Below are positions 27,232-36,133 of a stretch of 64,000 nt of DNA, one piece after another (position 1 is the first letter of the stretch; each line of letters opens with the position of its first letter). The notes under the pieces are model-generated. The model made no database searches. It had not been told where the DNA came from and saw nothing but the letters and a program-made list of their open reading frames with translations. Source of the DNA: an uncultured Hyphomonas sp. Lineage in GTDB: Bacteria > Pseudomonadota > Alphaproteobacteria > Caulobacterales > Hyphomonadaceae. Location of the stretch: contig NZ_OY781472.1 of assembly GCF_963677035.1 (NCBI RefSeq), forward strand, positions 3,315,658-3,379,657. The letters are read 5' to 3'. A program made the position numbers and the translations under genes.

Positions 27232-28110
27232 CTAATGCCCGCTACCCAGAACGAGGTACGGCGTGACGTAGACGAAGGCAAACAGGAACAGCCAGACCAC
27301 ATCCACGAAGTGCCAGTACCAGGCGGCGAATTCGAAACCGAGGTGATGTTTGGGCGACATGCCGCCAACGAGCAGACGGAGCATGCAGACGATCAGGAAC
27401 AAGGTACCGATCACGACGTGTGCGCCGTGGAAACCGGTCGCCATGAAGAAGGCCGAACCGTACAGCGTGCCGTCGAAGCTGAACTGTGCGTGGCTGTATT
27501 CGAACACCTGAAGGGTTGTGAAGGCCATGCCGAGCAGGATCGTGACCAAAAGGCCCAGCTTGGCGCCGGAACGGTCGCCATGCTGCAGGGCGTGGTGTGC
27601 CCAGGTGACCGTCGTACCCGAAAGAAGCAGGATCAGCGTGTTGATCAGCGGAAGATGGAACGGATCGAAGGTTTCAACACCAACGGGCGGCCAGTCGCCG
27701 AACTTGGCAAGCGCATCCGCGTATAGCGGGTTCCCGGCATCCCAGTTCTCACCGATACGTGCGCTGTGATAGATGGCAAATTCGAAGAAGCTCCAGAACC
27801 AGCCAACGAAGAACATCACTTCGGAGGCAATGAACAGGATCATGCCATAGCGCAGGCCGATCATCACAACCGGCGTATGATCGCCTTCTTTGCCTTCTTT
27901 GATGACCTGGCGCCACCAGCCGATCATGACCCAGCCGACCATGGCAAAACCGAGGGCCATAAGCCACACGGTTCCCTTTTCCATGCCGAAAAGGCCCTTC
28001 ATGAAATTGACGCTGCCAAGCGCCAGAACCAATACCGACAACGAGCCGAGAAGCGGCCACGGTGACGGGTTTACCAGATGATAATCGTGTTTGACTTCGC
28101 CGTGAGCCAT
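27232..28110 (-). CDS. coxC: Cytochrome c oxidase subunit III
   Basis: The 292-residue protein is a seven-helix subunit III: MAHGEVKHDYHLVNPSPWP at the start, GLRYGMILFIASEVMFFVGWFW (around residues 88-109) with the conserved Glu, and a C-terminal HLGFEFAAWYWHFVDVVWLFL block. It stabilises the core and supports proton uptake into the D-channel. It lies downstream of ctaG on the same strand after a 77-bp gap, and the assembly gene surf1 follows. Confidence 0.97.
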   Translation of the reverse strand: MAHGEVKHDYHLVNPSPWPLLGSLSVLVLALGSVNFMKGLFGMEKGTVWLMALGFAMVGWVMIGWWRQVIKEGKEGDHTPVVMIGLRYGMILFIASEVMFFVGWFWSFFEFAIYHSARIGENWDAGNPLYADALAKFGDWPPVGVETFDPFHLPLINTLILLLSGTTVTWAHHALQHGDRSGAKLGLLVTILLGMAFTTLQVFEYSHAQFSFDGTLYGSAFFMATGFHGAHVVIGTLFLIVCMLRLLVGGMSPKHHLGFEFAAWYWHFVDVVWLFLFAFVYVTPYLVLGSGH

Positions 28111-28187
28111 GTCTGGCGGACCCCTTGATTTATATCCCTAGAATCTCTGGTCTGTTTAGACCGCTCCGCACCAAAAGTGCAACAGTT

Positions 28188-28766
28188 TCAGCCGCCCGCG
28201 GCTGAATTCGCCGCACCCAGCGCCGCCTGGGTTTTTGGCCCGTTATATTTCGAGCTTTCATAGAACGTATAGCTGAGCGTTATGGTCTCAAGCTGGTCCG
28301 CCACATGGTCATCCACCATGTCCGGCGAGATGAAGTAAACGACGGGCAGTTTCTTGGTCTCGTGAGGTGCAATCACCCGTTCATCGAAACAGAAACACTC
28401 CAGCTTGTTGAAATATTTGCCGGAATAGTGCGGCGTCACATTATACGCGGCAATGACGTGGATTTCCTCGTCGGTCGGATTGGACACTTCGAAAAAGGCC
28501 AGGCCATGCTGGCCGATCTTCACATCCTGAGAGCGCTGTAATGGCTGAAACTCCAATGGGAGATCGGCCACATTCGTGTCGAAACGCACGGTAATGGTCT
28601 GATCGACAATCTCCTTCGGAGCCGATGTGGCGATTCGGGTGGTGCCCCCATACCCCGTGACCCGGCAGAACGTGCCGTAAAGCGGCTTCGCGGCAAAACC
28701 GAGCCCCAGCATGGCCGTGAAGACCGCGACCGAAATGCCGGCAACTTTGGCGTTCGACAGTTTCAT
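28188..28766 (-). CDS. ctaG: CtaG/Cox11, copper chaperone for oxidase subunit I
   Basis: The 192-residue protein has an N-terminal membrane anchor (about 7-27) and a periplasmic immunoglobulin-like domain. The copper-binding pair is in LECFCFDERVIAPHE, and YTFYESSKYN closes the domain. Cox11/CtaG delivers copper to the CuB centre of subunit I. Its ATG overlaps the stop of the preceding small gene by four bases (ATGA), so the two are coupled. Confidence 0.96.
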   Translation of the reverse strand: MKLSNAKVAGISVAVFTAMLGLGFAAKPLYGTFCRVTGYGGTTRIATSAPKEIVDQTITVRFDTNVADLPLEFQPLQRSQDVKIGQHGLAFFEVSNPTDEEIHVIAAYNVTPHYSGKYFNKLECFCFDERVIAPHETKKLPVVYFISPDMVDDHVADQLETITLSYTFYESSKYNGPKTQAALGAANSAAGG

Positions 28767-29101
28767 TGTCCGGGTGTCTCCTCTTCCACGACGACATCTT
28801 CCGAAACCTCAGGATCCACCGACAGATTTTCGGGTGGCATGGCCTGATCCGGCGACATTCCCGGCGGAAGCGCAGGAGCTTCGTCCGGTCCCGCCTGATT
28901 CATATTGTAGTAAAATTCAGCCTGATTGTCCTCTGTCTCACTAAGGCGCACGAAAGTGGTGAGCCCCACGAGAACGACAAAGCCCAGCAATGCCACCCCC
29001 AACCAAAGATTTCGCCGCTTCTGAGCCGCGAGCGCAGCCGGGTCCAGATGCGCCGGCTCAGGGAAATGTTCCTCGCCCGGCTGAAAGCCGTCATCGCTCA
29101 T
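28763..29101 (-). CDS. Small single-helix membrane protein of the oxidase operon
   Basis: The 112-residue protein has an acidic/proline N-terminus (1-27), one transmembrane helix (about 32-53, LWLGVALLGFVVLVGLTTF), and an acidic, proline-rich periplasmic tail with PPGMSPDQAMPPEN. It fits the position of the small uncharacterised gene often found between ctaB and ctaG in alphaproteobacterial oxidase operons, sometimes called CoxF-like, though I cannot confirm orthology. The ATG and the ctaB stop share one base (TGATG), and its own stop overlaps ctaG, so it is tightly coupled to heme O and copper-insertion genes. Confidence 0.8.
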   Translation of the reverse strand: MSDDGFQPGEEHFPEPAHLDPAALAAQKRRNLWLGVALLGFVVLVGLTTFVRLSETEDNQAEFYYNMNQAGPDEAPALPPGMSPDQAMPPENLSVDPEVSEDVVVEEETPGQ

Positions 29102-30054
29102 CAGAAACCTCCTACGGGAAAGTGCAGCCCGGCTGCGTGCTCCACAATCAGAGCGGCAAAGACCAGGAACAGATACAGGATCGAGAACAGGAACATGCTT
29201 CGCGCAAGCTTCTGGTCGCTGCCCGGCGCGCCGGGGTCACCGGCATGCGAACGCCAGACCCGGACGGCATAGTACAGGAAGGCCAGGTTCAGCACGCCTG
29301 TCACAACGCCGTAAATCCACCCGCCAAGCCCGGTTACCAAAGGCACCATCGAGACGACAGCCAGGACGATCGTGTACAGCAGCATCTGCAGCCGGGTCGC
29401 CTTGGCGCCATGCGTTACAGGCAGCATCGGCACGCCGGCCTTTTCATATTCCGAATGCGCCACCAGGCTGAGGGCCCAGAAATGCGGCGGCGTCCAGAAG
29501 AAGGTAATCGCAAACAGAATCCACGCATCCAGCGGTGTGTTTCCCGTTACCGCAGCCCACCCGATCACCGGAGGAAAAGCACCGGCCCCGCCACCGATGA
29601 CGATATTCTGCGGGGTCGAGCGCTTCAGCCACATCGTATAGATGACGCCGTAATAGAATATGGAAAAAGCAAGAAGCCCGGCCGCAAGCCAGTTTGAGGC
29701 GAGCCACATAAGCAGCACGGAAACGCCGCTCATGATCAGGCCCAAAGCAATCGCCTCTTCCCGCGGTACGGCTCCAGACGGGATGGGCCGGGTCGATGTC
29801 CGGGTCATCACCTTGTCGATGTCGGAATCGTACCACATGTTGATCGCGCCAGCCGCACCGGAGCCGAGTGCAACAGCCAGAACAGCAATGGCGGCCATCA
29901 AAGGATTCATGGTCTGGCCGGTCACGCCGGTCGCGGCGATCAGACCGGCCACGGCCGTAAACACCACCAGCATCATGATACGCGGCTTCAGCAGCTGCAC
30001 ATAATCGCCGGCAGTGCCGTAGCGTTTTTCAGGAGTGGCGGGTGCGTCGGTCAT
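29101..30054 (-). CDS. ctaB: Protoheme IX farnesyltransferase (heme O synthase)
   Basis: CtaB/CyoE adds a farnesyl chain to heme B, the first step to heme A of the oxidase. The 317-residue membrane protein has about nine helices. The catalytic aspartate-rich loop NMWYDSDIDKVMTRTSTRP (about residues 72-90) carries N-x2-D-x2-D-x3-D-type residues, and SVLLMWLASN and RSTPQNIVIGG follow. It sits between an unknown membrane gene and the small helix protein in the oxidase operon. Confidence 0.97.
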   Translation of the reverse strand: MTDAPATPEKRYGTAGDYVQLLKPRIMMLVVFTAVAGLIAATGVTGQTMNPLMAAIAVLAVALGSGAAGAINMWYDSDIDKVMTRTSTRPIPSGAVPREEAIALGLIMSGVSVLLMWLASNWLAAGLLAFSIFYYGVIYTMWLKRSTPQNIVIGGGAGAFPPVIGWAAVTGNTPLDAWILFAITFFWTPPHFWALSLVAHSEYEKAGVPMLPVTHGAKATRLQMLLYTIVLAVVSMVPLVTGLGGWIYGVVTGVLNLAFLYYAVRVWRSHAGDPGAPGSDQKLARSMFLFSILYLFLVFAALIVEHAAGLHFPVGGF

Positions 30055-30136
30055 TTAAGGTCCGGTTGGTTCAGTGTCGTATGGATTTGAGGTGGCCGCT
30101 GCCATCGCAACATATGGGCGGCAAGCCGGGACAGAT

Positions 30137-30535
30137 TCAATCCTTATCAAACTTGCGGTTCAAGCGCCATTCGAGGGCCAGATAGGTGCCTTCCGCAATC
30201 ATGAAAGCAATAGGCACGAGGATCAGGCTGATGAGGTCGGTCGCGGCACCGGACAGTCTCTGCATCACGTCAAAGATGCCTGCGAACACGATCCCGACCA
30301 GCCCGGAATTGACGATCACCAGCTTTCGGCTGGGCCTGGTGCGCAGCAGGCCTTTCGGTTGGCGCCAGAACAACCATAAGCCGATCCCCCCGGCGATCAG
30401 GGCGAGCACGGAAACCGTAATCGCGACGTTCGGATCGATTGTCCGGACCTTATCGAACATGCGGTCTACAGCCGGATTGCGCGGCAGAAACACCACGATG
30501 AAGGCATACATGCCGATCACGATGGGCAGGCGCAT
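30137..30535 (-). CDS. Uncharacterised multi-helix membrane protein between coxA and ctaB
   Basis: The 132-residue protein has an N-terminal hydrophobic segment (about 4-17), a second helix at 35-53 (VSVLALIAGGIGLWLFW), and further helices around 73-90 and 97-116 (DLISLILVPIAFMIAEG). Basic loops RQPKGLLRTRPSRK lie between. I do not recognise a family. The ATG at 30535 starts the hydrophobic part; a frame reaching 30868 would overlap coxA and has low-complexity Arg-rich sequence typical of a shadow. It follows coxA after a hairpin. Position suggests a role in oxidase assembly or in stabilising the complex. Confidence 0.68.
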   Translation of the reverse strand: MRLPIVIGMYAFIVVFLPRNPAVDRMFDKVRTIDPNVAITVSVLALIAGGIGLWLFWRQPKGLLRTRPSRKLVIVNSGLVGIVFAGIFDVMQRLSGAATDLISLILVPIAFMIAEGTYLALEWRLNRKFDKD

Positions 30536-30581
30536 GTTCAACGTTTCAGGTCCTTCTTTTTCCGGGCTTTCTGAATGCGAA

Positions 30582-30606
30582 CGGCCTCTCGTGGGACGAG
30601 AGGCCG
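30582..30606 (-). terminator. Stem-loop after coxA, possible attenuator
   Basis: An 11-bp perfect stem (CGGCCTCTCGT with ACGAGAGGCCG) around a 3-base loop lies 29 bp after the coxA stop. There is no T-run on the minus strand. It could partly stop transcription or protect the coxB-coxA message from decay, giving more subunits I and II than assembly factors. Confidence 0.55.
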
Positions 30607-30635
30607 CTGCGGTTGCGTATTTCACAAGCGGTGAA

Positions 30636-32306
30636 TTAGTGACCGCCCTTGGCCGTAACGTGCGGCAGTTCATTGTACTGGTGGAACGGCGGCGGCGACG
30701 GCAGCGTCCATTCCAGCGTCGTGGCACCTTCGCCCCACGGATTGCCCACACCCTTGCGGCGGCGGATGAATGCCTCAGCAACGCCGATGAAGAAGACAAG
30801 CGTGGCAGCCATCGTGATGACATAACCGAGCGAGGAGACGTGGTGCCAGGTGGCGAAGCCGTCCGCATAGTCGATGTAACGCCGCGGCATGCCCTGCAGG
30901 CCCAGGAAGTGCTGCGGGAAGAACAGCACGTTCGAACCGATGAACATCAGCCAGAAGTGCAGGCCACCGATGAAGCCATTGTACTTGATGCCGAACATCT
31001 TCTCGAACCAGTAGTACCAGCCAGCGAAGAGACCGAACACGGCGCCCAGCGACAGCACGTAGTGGAAGTGCGCGACCACGTAATAGGTGTCGTGCAGCGA
31101 ATGGTCGATACCGGCATTGGCCAGCACCACCCCCGTCACACCACCGACGGTGAACAGGAAGATGAAGCCGATGGCCCAGAGCATGGGAACCTTGAACTCA
31201 ATGGAGCCGCCCCACATCGTCGCGATCCACGAGAAGATCTTGATGCCGGTCGGCACTGCGATGACCATCGTTGCAGCCACGAAGTAAGCTTTCAGATCCA
31301 CATCCATACCGACAGTGTACATGTGGTGCGCCCACACAACGAAGCCGATGACGCCGATCGACACCATGGCGTAAGCCATGCCGAGATAACCGAAGATCGG
31401 TTTCTTGGAGAAGGTCGACACGATGTGGCTGATGATGCCGAAGGCCGGCAGGATCATGATGTAGACTTCCGGGTGACCGAAGAACCAGAACAGGTGCTGG
31501 AACATGACCGGGTCGCCGCCACCTGCCGGGTTGAAGAACTGTGAGCCGAAGTTCCGGTCTGTCAGCAGCATGGTCAGCGCAGCAGCGAGCACCGGAAGTG
31601 ACAGCAGAAGCAGGACAGCCGTTACCAGCACGCCCCAGGCGAACAGCGGCATCTTGTGCAGGGTCATACCCGGCGCACGCATGTTCAGGATGGTCACGAT
31701 GAAGTTGATGGCACCGAGGATCGACGCGATACCGGCCGTGTGAAGAGCCAGGATCAACACATCCATAGCAGGACCAGGGTGACCGGTCGTCGAGGACAAT
31801 GGCGGGTAAAGCACCCAGCCGCCCGCAAAACCGTTGCCGGCAGAACCGCCCGGGATCGTCATCGAGATGCAAGCCAGGACGAAAGCAGAAACCGTCAGCC
31901 AGAACGAGATGTTGTTCATGCGCGGGAACGCCATGTCAGGCGCGCCGATCATCAGCGGCACGAACCAGTTGCCGAAGCCCCCGATCAGGGCTGGCATGAC
32001 CATGAAGAAGATCATGATCAGGCCGTGATAGGTGACGACCATGTTGTAGAAATGCTTGGCATTCTGGATGGCCACGTCGCCTTCGCCGGCAACAAATTGC
32101 GTCAGCACGCCGATACCCGGCTCAGCAAGTTCCCAGCGGATCAGGCCGGAAAGCGTGTACCCCACGATCCCCGCAATCATCGCGAAGATCAGGTACAGCG
32201 TACCGATGTCCTTGTGGTTGGTAGAAAACAGCCAACGCGTAAAGAAACCAGGCTTGTGGTCGTGATCGTCGTGGGCGTGGTCGAGGGCGACTTCATCCAT
32301 GGGCAT
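30636..32306 (-). CDS. coxA: Cytochrome c oxidase subunit I (aa3 type)
   Basis: The 556-residue, twelve-helix subunit holds heme a, heme a3 and CuB. The ligands are visible: [20 protein letters not shown] (first heme a histidine), [14 protein letters not shown] (CuB histidine cross-linked to Tyr), [10 protein letters not shown] (two CuB histidines) and [15 protein letters not shown] (heme a3 and a histidines). GFGNWFVP and WPNA-type surroundings fit the A1 family. A histidine/aspartate-rich N-terminal tail (HAHDDHDHK) precedes helix 1. It starts 23 bp after coxB. Confidence 0.98.
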   Translation of the reverse strand: MPMDEVALDHAHDDHDHKPGFFTRWLFSTNHKDIGTLYLIFAMIAGIVGYTLSGLIRWELAEPGIGVLTQFVAGEGDVAIQNAKHFYNMVVTYHGLIMIFFMVMPALIGGFGNWFVPLMIGAPDMAFPRMNNISFWLTVSAFVLACISMTIPGGSAGNGFAGGWVLYPPLSSTTGHPGPAMDVLILALHTAGIASILGAINFIVTILNMRAPGMTLHKMPLFAWGVLVTAVLLLLSLPVLAAALTMLLTDRNFGSQFFNPAGGGDPVMFQHLFWFFGHPEVYIMILPAFGIISHIVSTFSKKPIFGYLGMAYAMVSIGVIGFVVWAHHMYTVGMDVDLKAYFVAATMVIAVPTGIKIFSWIATMWGGSIEFKVPMLWAIGFIFLFTVGGVTGVVLANAGIDHSLHDTYYVVAHFHYVLSLGAVFGLFAGWYYWFEKMFGIKYNGFIGGLHFWLMFIGSNVLFFPQHFLGLQGMPRRYIDYADGFATWHHVSSLGYVITMAATLVFFIGVAEAFIRRRKGVGNPWGEGATTLEWTLPSPPPFHQYNELPHVTAKGGH

Positions 32307-32329
32307 GGGACGTACTCTTCTCTCTCGTT

Positions 32330-33295
32330 TTATTCAGTGACCGCGGCGAACTTAGTCGCCGGTTCAACGGAAGCGATGGCCTGCACCGACGCGGCTGCAG
32401 CATCATAATCGCCGGCAAGCATCAGCTCCGCCCAGCGGTCGAATTGTTCTTGCGGCACAACCCGGACTTCGATTGGCATGAAGGCATGGTTCACGCCGCA
32501 AAGTTCCGAACACTGGCCATAATAGGTCCCCGGCTCTTTGACGAGGAACCAGCCTTCATTCAGGCGGCCCGGGATAGCATCCGTCTTGATACCGAAGGAC
32601 GGCACAGCGAACGAGTGAATCACGTCAGCCGCAGCCGTGTAGTAGCGAATGTAACGCCCAACCGGCACAACCATCGGATAATCGACGGCCAGGTTGCGAG
32701 GGCCTACCTTGGAATCGGTCGACAGACCGACCTGAAGCGGGTTCGACACGAATTCCAGCGGATAGCCGGCATCATCGATGATGTCCGGATAAGTATAGGT
32801 CCAGTTCCACTGGTTGCCTTGTGCCTTGACGTTCACGAAGCCCAGCGCCGCGGCTTCGGGATTGTATTCCTTCGTAAAGCGCTCGTATTCAGCCGACTTG
32901 CCATCAGCGAGCAGCTTGTTGGCCTTTTCCTGAACCCGCTCGAGGTTTGGCGGAACATCCTGATAGAAAAGGTTCGGGAAGGATTGGCTCGCAATCCCAA
33001 CAAGGATCAGCGCCGGGACGACGGTCCAGATCACCTCAATCAGCGTGTTGTGGCTGAACTTGCGCGGTGTCGGGTTTGCACGGGCATTGTGCCGTACGAT
33101 GACCCAGAGCAGCAGGATCATAACGAAAATGGTGATAGGAATAATGATCCACAGCAGGAACGCGTGGAAGTTATGGATACGCTCGGCAATGCGCGTCGCG
33201 GCGGGCTGCATACCAATCGCGCCATCGCGCGGAATGGCAGCAAAAGCCGGAGCGGCGAACAACGCTGCGCTAAGAGCGGCAAGAAGGTGTCGCAC
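32330..33295 (-). CDS. coxB: Cytochrome c oxidase subunit II with an internal insertion
   Basis: The 321-residue protein has a signal peptide (about 1-19, ending AFA-A), two transmembrane helices (about 45-70 and 88-105) and a periplasmic CuA domain. The CuA ligands are in [11 protein letters not shown], then [13 protein letters not shown] (two Cys, one His, one Met). The segment [18 protein letters not shown] to [13 protein letters not shown] (residues about 117-155), between the second helix and the CuA domain, is longer than usual. It is the first gene of the oxidase operon; the promoter should be in 33296-33454. Confidence 0.97.
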   Translation of the reverse strand: MRHLLAALSAALFAAPAFAAIPRDGAIGMQPAATRIAERIHNFHAFLLWIIIPITIFVMILLLWVIVRHNARANPTPRKFSHNTLIEVIWTVVPALILVGIASQSFPNLFYQDVPPNLERVQEKANKLLADGKSAEYERFTKEYNPEAAALGFVNVKAQGNQWNWTYTYPDIIDDAGYPLEFVSNPLQVGLSTDSKVGPRNLAVDYPMVVPVGRYIRYYTAAADVIHSFAVPSFGIKTDAIPGRLNEGWFLVKEPGTYYGQCSELCGVNHAFMPIEVRVVPQEQFDRWAELMLAGDYDAAAASVQAIASVEPATKFAAVTE

Positions 33296-33411
33296 GAAGG
33301 AATCCTCGTCTCGTTGGAATCTCTGTTCCTGTATCTACAATACGTACTAACCGCAACCTACCTCTTTCCGCGTTCAATATTGTCGCAGTCTGTCGTCGCC
33401 TCGCCTCATCG

Positions 33412-33434
33412 ATGGTTAAATGGTATGGTTAAAT
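33412..33434 (+). repeat. 10-bp direct repeat upstream of the TPR gene
   Basis: ATGGTTAAAT occurs twice with a 3-bp spacer (33412-33421 and 33425-33434), just before the Shine-Dalgarno of the TPR gene in the divergent gap 33296-33454 between coxB and that gene. A 13-bp period puts the two copies roughly on the same face plus a third of a turn. It resembles TTAA half sites of cell-cycle regulators but not with the standard spacing. Confidence 0.4.
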
Positions 33435-33454
33435 CCCGTAATTCGGAGGCTACC

Positions 33455-34006
33455 ATGATCCGATCTGCCCTGCTTGCCGCCAGCTTTCTCGCCATCGCCG
33501 CCCCCGCAGCGTCCGCTCAGGTGTCCGTCATCGGCGGTGGAATCGCCCGAGATTGCTATCAAGCCGCCCTGTACGGCCGCGCCTCCCCTCAGGAAGGCGA
33601 GCGAATCTGCACCAAAGCGATTCAGGCCGAATTGATGAACACCGAGAACAAGGCGGCAACCTATACGAATCGCGGCGTGCTCCGCATGCGTGCCGGCGAT
33701 TATGACGCTGCCCTGTCCGACTACAGCACAGCCAAGAAGATGAAACCCGAGCTCGGCGCTGTGTGGCTGAACGAGGGCGCAGCCCTTATTTTCCGCAAGG
33801 ATTTCGACTCAGCCCTTGTCTCACTGAACAAGGCCATCGAACTCGACAGCCAGGAACTCTACGCCGCCTACTACAACCGGGCCATCGCGCGGGAAAACAC
33901 CGGAGACCTGGCTGGCGCCTATTCGGACTTCCAGAAAGCCCTGGAACTCAATCCGGATTTCGAACGCGCCAAATGGCAGCTCACCCGCTTCACCGTGACC
34001 AACTGA
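33455..34006 (+). CDS. Exported TPR-repeat protein
   Basis: The 183-residue protein has a signal peptide (cleavage near ASA-Q at 21) and then about three tetratricopeptide repeats: ATYTNRGVLRMRAGDYDAALSD, AVWLNEGAALIFRKDFDSAL and AAYYNRAIARENTGDLAGAY (each given without its flanks). TPR helices mediate protein-protein contact in the periplasm. The start is the ATG at 33455 with GGAGG just upstream; a much longer upstream frame is a shadow of coxB. It is divergent from the oxidase operon and followed by tldD 68 bp on. Confidence 0.88.
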   Translation: MIRSALLAASFLAIAAPAASAQVSVIGGGIARDCYQAALYGRASPQEGERICTKAIQAELMNTENKAATYTNRGVLRMRAGDYDAALSDYSTAKKMKPELGAVWLNEGAALIFRKDFDSALVSLNKAIELDSQELYAAYYNRAIARENTGDLAGAYSDFQKALELNPDFERAKWQLTRFTVTN

Positions 34007-34074
34007 AGCGCTGGTTTCGGGAAACCGCACGTCCGCCTCTTGCCGCCCACGCTGCGGACGCGCATCTAGTCTGA

Positions 34075-35478
34075 ATGACAGAAAACGCCCTTCCCTTCGA
34101 TCTCCGCCAAGCCACCGACATTCTAGCTGACGCCGTACGCGGCGGTGACGATGGTGACCTGTATGTCGAACGCTCCCGCTCGGAGAGCTTTGTATTCGAC
34201 GATGGCCGGCTGAAATCCGCCGCCTTCGACACAGATCAGGGCTTCGGCCTGCGCGTTGTCGCAGGAGAGGCGCAAGGGTCGGGCTATGCCTCAGAACTGT
34301 CCCTGGATGCGATCCGCAGGGCCGCATCAACGGCGTCAGAGGCAAAACGCGGCTATTCCGGAAAGCTGGCCGCAAGCCCCGTTCCGGCCAATCGCCGCCT
34401 TTATCAGCCGATTGACCCGACTGCCGCACCTGACTTTTCCATCAAAACCGGCCTTCTGGCCGAAATCGACGCCTGGGCACGGGCCAGCGATCCGCGGGTC
34501 GTGCAGGTCTCGGTGTCCCTTTCAGGCAGCCATACGGAAGTCGACATCCTGCGCCCGGACGGCGCGGCCTTCTCGGACATTCGCCCACTGGTCCGCCTCA
34601 ACGTCTCGGTGACGCTGGAAGAAAATGGCCGGCGCGAGTCGGCCGGTGCCGGTGCTGGCGGCCGGGCGGCTTATGACGACTGGATCCGGCCCGAACGGTG
34701 GCAGGATATGGTCCGCCGGGCCATCCGCAAGGCATCGGTGAACCTGCAATCCATTGCGGCCCCTGCCGGCGAGATGGAAGTTGTGCTCGGCCCGGGCTGG
34801 CCCGCCGTCCTGCTGCACGAAGCCGTGGGGCACGGCCTGGAAGGCGACTTCAACCGCAAAGGCACAAGCGTGTACGCAGGCCGGATCGGCGAACAGGTCG
34901 CCGCGAAGGGCGTGACGGTCATCGATGACGGTTCCATTGAGGCCCGGCGCGGTTCGCTGTCCTTTGACGACGAAGGCACACAAACCCAGCGGACTGTTCT
35001 GATCGAGGATGGAATCCTGAAGGGCTACATGCAGGACCGGCTGAATGCGCGCCTGATGGGCCAGCAACCGACAGGCAATGGCCGGCGCGAAAGCTACGAG
35101 GCGCAGACCATGCCGCGCATGACCAATACGGTGATGCTGGGGGGTGACAAGGATCCGGAAGAGATCGTGTCATCGATCAAGCGCGGCCTGTGGGCAGTGG
35201 ATTTCGGCGGCGGCCAGGTGGATATCACTTCCGGCAATTTCGTCTTCCAGTGCACGGAGGCCTATCTCGTTGAGAACGGCAAGGTGATCGCGCCGGTGAA
35301 GAATGCCACCCTCATCGGACATGGTCCGACCGTGCTGCAGGACGTCACCATGATCGGCAATGACTTTGCCATGGATGACGGCGTCGGCATGTGCGGCAAG
35401 GCCGGACAATCCATCCCGGTGGGCGTTGGGCAGCCAACTCTGAAGGTTGGTGCCCTAACAGTCGGCGGTGCAGGCTAA
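34075..35478 (+). CDS. tldD: TldD, metalloprotease of the TldD/TldE pair
   Basis: The 467-residue protein carries the TldD zinc motif HEAVGH (His248, Glu249, His253). FGLRVVAGEAQGSGYAS is in the N-terminal domain and VLQDVTMIGNDFAMDDGVGMCGK near the end contains the conserved metal-binding cysteine. TldD with TldE (PmbA) cleaves unfolded peptides threaded into a tunnel, for example modified antibiotic precursors or antitoxins. The partner tldE/pmbA is not in this window. An ATG start at 34075 gives the usual family length. Confidence 0.95.
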   Translation: MTENALPFDLRQATDILADAVRGGDDGDLYVERSRSESFVFDDGRLKSAAFDTDQGFGLRVVAGEAQGSGYASELSLDAIRRAASTASEAKRGYSGKLAASPVPANRRLYQPIDPTAAPDFSIKTGLLAEIDAWARASDPRVVQVSVSLSGSHTEVDILRPDGAAFSDIRPLVRLNVSVTLEENGRRESAGAGAGGRAAYDDWIRPERWQDMVRRAIRKASVNLQSIAAPAGEMEVVLGPGWPAVLLHEAVGHGLEGDFNRKGTSVYAGRIGEQVAAKGVTVIDDGSIEARRGSLSFDDEGTQTQRTVLIEDGILKGYMQDRLNARLMGQQPTGNGRRESYEAQTMPRMTNTVMLGGDKDPEEIVSSIKRGLWAVDFGGGQVDITSGNFVFQCTEAYLVENGKVIAPVKNATLIGHGPTVLQDVTMIGNDFAMDDGVGMCGKAGQSIPVGVGQPTLKVGALTVGGAG

Positions 35479-35606
35479 AATTGCTGTAACAACCGGGGCT
35501 CGGCACTTGAAGCTCCGGAATCATTTTGTCACTTTCTGGCCACAATCGGACAGTGGGACACGGCGTGATTCGTTCGTGTGTCCGATCAGTAGAGGACGGT
35601 GATACA

Positions 35607-36035
35607 ATGCGATTCCTGATTGGAGCCCTTCTCGGGGCCACTTTCATGACAGCGCCCGCGTGTGCGGAACCCGGCAACCTGCCAGCCGATTCCGCCTGGC
35701 AAATGGTGCAGCGAGGCGAAATCGTGGTTCTGGATGTCCGGACCCCAACGGAATGGGCCATGACCGGCCTGCCCCGCGACAGCCATGGCATCAATGTGAA
35801 AGACCGGGATTTCATCGCACAGGCGCGTGGCGCCGTTCTTGGGGATCTCGAACAGCCCATCGCGGTGATCTGCCGGAGCGGAAAGCGCTCCAAAGAAGCC
35901 GCCAGCGTACTTGAAAGGGCCGGCTTTAGCCATGTCTTCAATATCGCCGAAGGCATGGTGGGCAATGAAGAGAGCGGCGATGGCTGGCTGAAGCGCGGCC
36001 TGCCAACGGATCCGTTCATTCCGCCTTACAACTAG
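35607..36035 (+). CDS. Periplasmic rhodanese-domain protein
   Basis: The 142-residue protein has a signal peptide (about 1-20, cleavage ACA-E). A single rhodanese domain follows: VVLDVRTPTEWAMTGLP at the start and the active-site loop CRSGKRS with Cys89. The family moves sulfane sulfur or binds it; a periplasmic single-domain form could handle sulfur or thiol redox. The ATG at 35607 is preceded by GAGGACGG. It is divergent in theme from tldD, 128 bp upstream on the same strand. The gap 35479-35606 shows no gene. Confidence 0.88.
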   Translation: MRFLIGALLGATFMTAPACAEPGNLPADSAWQMVQRGEIVVLDVRTPTEWAMTGLPRDSHGINVKDRDFIAQARGAVLGDLEQPIAVICRSGKRSKEAASVLERAGFSHVFNIAEGMVGNEESGDGWLKRGLPTDPFIPPYN

Positions 36036-36083
36036 GTCTTTCAGACGAAGGCCTGATCTGCCTCAGCATGAAACAATGAAAAA

Positions 36084-36108
36084 GGGCGGCCCTTTTCAAG
36101 AGCCGCCC
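36084..36108 (-). terminator. Bidirectional terminator between rhodanese and peptide transporter genes
   Basis: GGGCGGC (36084-36090) pairs with GCCGCCC (36102-36108). On the minus strand the stem is followed by CTTTTTCATTG, so it terminates the peptide transporter gene. On the plus strand the tail CTTCATTA is weaker. Confidence 0.75.
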
Positions 36109-36133
36109 CTTCATTATGTCCGGCAGACAGAGC

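Noticed and set aside
30536..30868. N-terminal extension of the 132-residue membrane protein
   Set aside because: The segment is Arg/Ser-rich and overlaps coxA in another frame, so it is a shadow; the hydrophobic part begins at the ATG at 30535.
30186..31544. 452-residue plus-strand frame opposite coxA
   Set aside because: It is dominated by His, Asp and Arg runs, typical of the complement of a membrane-protein gene, and coxA is certain.
32444..33454. Long upstream part of the frame containing the TPR gene
   Set aside because: It is antisense to coxB with shadow-like composition. A GGAGG site and signal peptide place the true start at 33455.
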